Origin: Plumapathes pennacea
Taxonomy: Eukaryota > Cnidaria > Anthozoa > Antipatharia > Myriopathidae
Assembly (NCBI GenBank): GCA_964036295.1
Contig: OZ038469.1
Coordinates: forward strand, 17,479,591 to 17,543,590
Length of the DNA stretch: 64,000 bases
Reading direction: 5' to 3'
Part shown: piece after piece, positions 62,301-64,000 of the stretch
Layout: every line of letters starts with the position of its first letter
How positions within the stretch are numbered: the first letter of the stretch is position 1
The notes under the pieces: generated by a model
The model's input: the letters and a program-made list of their open reading frames with translations, nothing else
What the model was told of the DNA's origin: nothing
Database searches by the model: none
Translations under genes and position numbers: made by a program

Positions 62301-64000
62301 TTCTAATGCAATTACATACTAGACACAAAACCAATATCAGCAGAGAGACTTGCTTGACAGACACACGTTTTTGTGGGCAGTAAAAAAGGCTATTTGCTAC
62401 TGCGCATGATTCTGAAAGTGGCTTATTAGTACAGACTGGCAACCAAACACGTATGTGTCTCTAATTTGTGTACTGAGTGTAAATGCCGGATTATATATTG
62501 ATTCACTACGCTTATACTTGCAGGTCGGACGGAGTGGTTCGGATGCTTTCTGGAAATGGATAAACTCTATTCTAATCCCAGGCCTCTATGATGTAACATG
62601 GTACAACGGCCAGGACTTTGAATACAAGGAAGGTTTTATCAGCAACCGAGAGGGGTTCTTACTTGGTATGCCGCTCCTTCGGCAGCTCCGAATAAAACCA
62701 GGTAAAAACACGTGTACACACACTACGGATATTATATTTGACTATTGCTAACCCGGTTAAAGATTTCTCTGGAAATTCTCATCACTTTAACGTGCATAGT
62801 TCTGTGTAATGAATGGAATTTTTTTATTGGTCATAAAATAGTTTTGTTGCCATGGAAACATGGGTATGAGACCCTTAAACCCTGCAGAATTTCATGGATA
62901 AAGGTCAAACTTGTTAAATACACGTTTACCAAATGTTTATTGAATTGACCTCAGCTCTCGATTCGTTTTTACAGGGGGACAACCAGCTTAGTCTCATTTT
63001 GTCTAAAATCTGTGCATATATCTTTGTAGATCCCAGTTGCATGATTGAAGAACAGCACAAACGCTTTGCTGAGAAGTTTGCGCGATGTCTGCCTCAGTAC
63101 TCACACAAAACAGAAGACACAACCCTGTATAACGCACCAGCCTGGGTACCTGTGTACAACACAACTCGTTTGAGATATGTGTTTCAGCTAAACGAGATGT
63201 GCCCCAAACCATGGCGCTACAGGACTTCTGAAGAGTTAAACTCGCTCTCCTTCACCGGCTCCAGAAACTCGTACGCAGGGGGAGGGTACGTGGCAGTGCT
63301 TGGCTACAATTCACTCACGGCGTCCAATGTCGTAGAACGGTTAGACAAAAACGGCTGGATCGACGATAGAACGGCTGCTGTGTTTATCGAGTTCGTTACC
63401 TATGAACCGTCTAGTTCCTTCTTCAACTCAGTAAAGTATGTCTATGAGAGGTTTCCCAACGGTGGCAGCACAACAGTAATGAAGAGCCGGACTCTGACCT
63501 TGTACTCGCCTGCAAATGCGCGTTTTCGATTGTTCTACCAAACATGTCACTTGTTTTTCATGATTGTTATAGTGTTCTCCTTTGGAATCGAGTTCACTAG
63601 GATCTACACACAACGATGGTCCTACTTCAAAGGATTTTGGAACTGGTGCAATTTGATCCTTCTCATCAGTACAATATCTTCCACAGCGATGTTCTTTTTT
63701 AAGGAATACTTCACCAGCCAATTTGTGAAACAAGTCAAAGAAAACCCTTTCAAGACATGGAGCATGGATTTTATTATGTTGTGGTCAGACCTGGAAGACT
63801 ACCTCCTGTCGTTCGTAATTTTCCTGGTTACGCTCAAGATGCTGGCACTGTTAAGATTCAATCGTCACATCGTTCAAATGATTGTTACGCTGCGTTTAGC
63901 GTCAAGTCACCTAATTTCCTTCAGCATTGTCTATATAATAATGATATTAGCTTACGTTCAACTGGGAACACTCCTCTTTGGTGTCTCCGTGACGTCATAC
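50278..64000 (+). CDS. Gene D (partial): diverged polycystin-1-like receptor-channel, discoidin-SEA head
   Basis: I assembled 17 exons up to the window edge: 50278-50353, 50487-50824, 52939-53080, 53474-53583, 53882-53940, 54197-54360, 55349-56042, 56487-57120, 57357-57521, 57899-58024, 58256-58447, 58555-58806, 59164-59904, 60135-60377, 60645-61967, 62524-62701 and 63030 onward. They total 6,408 nt, or 2,136 codons, with no stop. Parts by residue: signal peptide 1-22, discoidin 26-185, SEA about 186-296, full REJ-like region 297-739, GAIN 740-1231, GPS/TM1 1232-1312, PLAT and TM2-6 1313-1753, then TOP domain and TM7 onward. It has the same plan as B and C, but the protein is clearly diverged. 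The pore and tail lie beyond the edge. Confidence 0.82.
50487..53080 (+). CDS. Gene D exons 2-3: discoidin (F5/8 type C) domain
   Basis: Exons 50487-50824 (338 nt) and 52939-53080 (142 nt) have the same lengths and phases as gene B exons 5-6. Motifs are Pro-Leu-Gly-Ile-Glu, Thr-Ala-Ser-Ser, Trp-Leu-Arg-Ile-Asp-Leu and a closing Arg-Met-Glu-Leu-Tyr-Gly-Cys. The donor of the second exon is GC (ccag|gcaagt at 53081), confirmed by the length match to gene B. Confidence 0.83.
50825..52938. other. Gene D intron 2
   Basis: A 2.1-kb intron. It has a short GC-rich run (cgcccgcccgcccgcc near 52541) and otherwise AT-rich sequence in which I see no exon or clear element. Confidence 0.6.
53474..54360 (+). 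CDS. Gene D exons 4-6: SEA domain
   Basis: Exons 53474-53583, 53882-53940 and 54197-54360 encode about 110 residues. These have Phe-Asn-Ile-Arg-His-Leu-Asn-Pro-Arg-Ser-Ile-Glu-Tyr, then a helix, then Ser-Asp-Val-Thr-Thr-Glu-Ile-Asp-Ile-Tyr. The spacing fits a SEA domain. The Gly-Ser-Val-Val-Val cleavage motif of mucin SEA domains is not present (Ser-Asp-Val at that strand), so self-cleavage here is unlikely. Neither B nor C has it. Confidence 0.6.
54361..55348. other. Gene D intron 6 with stacked foldbacks
   Basis: Three inverted-repeat structures follow one another: 54471-54607 (ends ttattacacg/cgtgtaataa), 54833-54969 (catggaaagtgc.../gcactttccatg) and 54980-55191 (ttattatatacatactgaga and its complement). 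No exon is visible. Confidence 0.7.
55349..57120 (+). CDS. Gene D exons 7-8: full-length REJ-like region
   Basis: Exon 55349-56042 (694 nt, phase 1 to 2) starts Asp-Cys-Asn-Cys-His and includes a block absent from B and C: Leu-Asn-Ala-Ser-Tyr-Ser-Tyr-Asp-Pro...Phe-Ser-Trp-Gln-Cys-Trp, the hallmark of REJ/PKD-type repeats. Exon 56487-57120 (634 nt) encodes Gly-Cys-Ser-Ile-Ser-Pro-Glu-Glu-Gly and Cys-Thr-Gly-Trp-Ile-Asp-Glu-Asp-Thr-Pro-Leu. Confidence 0.78.
57357..59904 (+). CDS. Gene D exons 9-13: GAIN-type region
   Basis: Exons 57357-57521, 57899-58024, 58256-58447, 58555-58806 and 59164-59904 are all phase 0. The 126-nt and 741-nt exons equal those of gene B. The last starts Pro-Tyr-Thr-Trp-Asp and ends with the pre-GPS Tyr-x-Trp-Thr-Asn-Lys-Gly-Cys. 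Arg-Gln-Lys-Arg at 59725-59736 is a furin-type site in the same place as Arg-Ser-Arg-Arg of B and C. Confidence 0.75.
57540..57573. repeat. (GT)n plus poly-T tract
   Basis: About five GT units followed by 22 T lie in gene D intron 9, just after the donor. Confidence 0.9.
60135..60377 (+). CDS. Gene D exon 14: GPS and TM1
   Basis: The exon encodes Cys-Ala-Cys-Asn-His-Leu-Ser-Ala-Phe-Gly-Gly and then a hydrophobic helix (Val-Leu-Thr-Thr-Val-Cys-Ala-Val-Leu-Gly-Leu-Tyr-Ile-Ile). Six codons longer than the B/C exon. Confidence 0.85.
60460..60530. repeat. Short foldback in gene D intron 14
   Basis: cctgtattaagcgggcac and the complement gtgtccgcttaatacagg are separated by ~18 bp. It is probably a small MITE end pair. 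Confidence 0.6.
60645..61967 (+). CDS. Gene D exon 15: PLAT domain and TM2-TM6
   Basis: 1,323 nt, phase 0-0, 42 nt longer than in B and C. PLAT motifs are Tyr-Ala-Tyr-Lys-Leu-Ser-Ile-Gln-Thr-Gly, Ile-Gly-Ile-Ile-Leu-Tyr-Gly-Glu-Asn-Gly and Lys-Ile-Trp-His-Asp-Asp-Ser-Gly. Five helices follow, ending in Leu-Met-Ile-Val-Cys-Tyr-Gly-Asn-Arg. The loop between TM3 and TM4 is longer and rich in Gln and Glu. Confidence 0.87.
62196..62430. mobile_element. MITE with perfect 17-bp terminal repeats
   Basis: actaataagccactttc at the left and gaaagtggcttattagt at the right are exact complements. It lies in gene D intron 15. A diverged copy in the opposite orientation is at 49873-50080, and a solo end near 13526-13556. 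Confidence 0.75.
62524..64000 (+). CDS. Gene D exons 16-17: TOP domain and start of channel region
   Basis: Exon 62524-62701 ends at a normal GT donor (cca g|gtaaaa), where B and C use GC. The next exon (63030 on) stays open to the edge: Lys-Pro-Trp-Arg-Tyr, Ser-Tyr-Ala-Gly-Gly-Gly-Gly-Tyr-Val, Gly-Trp-Ile-Asp-Asp-Arg-Thr-Ala, the TM7-10 helices and Trp-Ser-Asp-Leu-Glu. The window stops shortly before the pore loop. Confidence 0.87.

Overview
The window is eukaryotic, intron-rich and AT-rich, and reads as genomic DNA of a cnidarian, most likely an anthozoan and probably a stony coral. Three things support this: genes cut into many short exons with ordinary GT-AG (and some GC-AG) splice sites; dense foldback/MITE-type repeats and microsatellites; and an extracellular module resembling uncharacterized skeletal organic matrix protein 5 (USOMP5), known to me from coral skeletons. 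The species cannot be named from sequence alone.

Almost everything belongs to one tandem family of polycystin-1-like receptor-channels, all on the + strand. Gene A (432-2038) is only the last exon of a copy that starts left of the window. Gene B (6560-24583) and gene C (29043-47721) are complete. Gene D (about 50278 to beyond 64000; an alternative first exon lies at 48475-48559) is an older, more diverged paralogue cut by the window edge. I assembled 19 exons for B (2,445 codons plus stop), 14 for C (2,127 codons plus stop) and 17 for D (2,136 codons to the edge). Each sum is a whole number of codons, every junction keeps phase, and B and C exon lengths agree exactly from the shared REJ region on, except for one 6-nt difference.

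The shared core is a REJ-like region, a GAIN region with a furin-like site and a GPS (Cys-x-Cys-x-His-Leu-Ser), TM1, a PLAT domain, TM2-6, the extracellular polycystin (TOP) domain, TM7-11 with a pore loop, and a basic cytoplasmic tail. The heads differ: B has USOMP5/fibrinogen-related, discoidin (F5/8C), MGAT5-tail-like Cys-rich and Tudor-like modules; C has two CUB domains; D has discoidin plus SEA. Head exons are nearly all phase 1-1. B and C are nearly identical outside the head cassette (B about 7.73-14.84 kb; C about 30.16-38.00 kb) and unrelated inside it. The array therefore looks like a constant 11-TM signalling/channel body with exchangeable recognition heads. A role in gamete, self/non-self or skeletal-matrix sensing is inference.

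The A-B (2039-6559) and B-C (24584-29042) intergenic regions are near-identical copies. They hold a relic of the final-exon tail, a PIF/Harbinger-like transposase fragment, a pair of inverted MITEs, a dispersed element and a second signal-peptide-like exon. The C-D spacer (47722-50277) shares only its first ~500 bp. Insertions present in one copy and absent from the other (17764-18002 in B; 38797-39163 and 34795-36704 in C) record changes after duplication. I saw no tRNA, rRNA, CRISPR or prokaryotic features.
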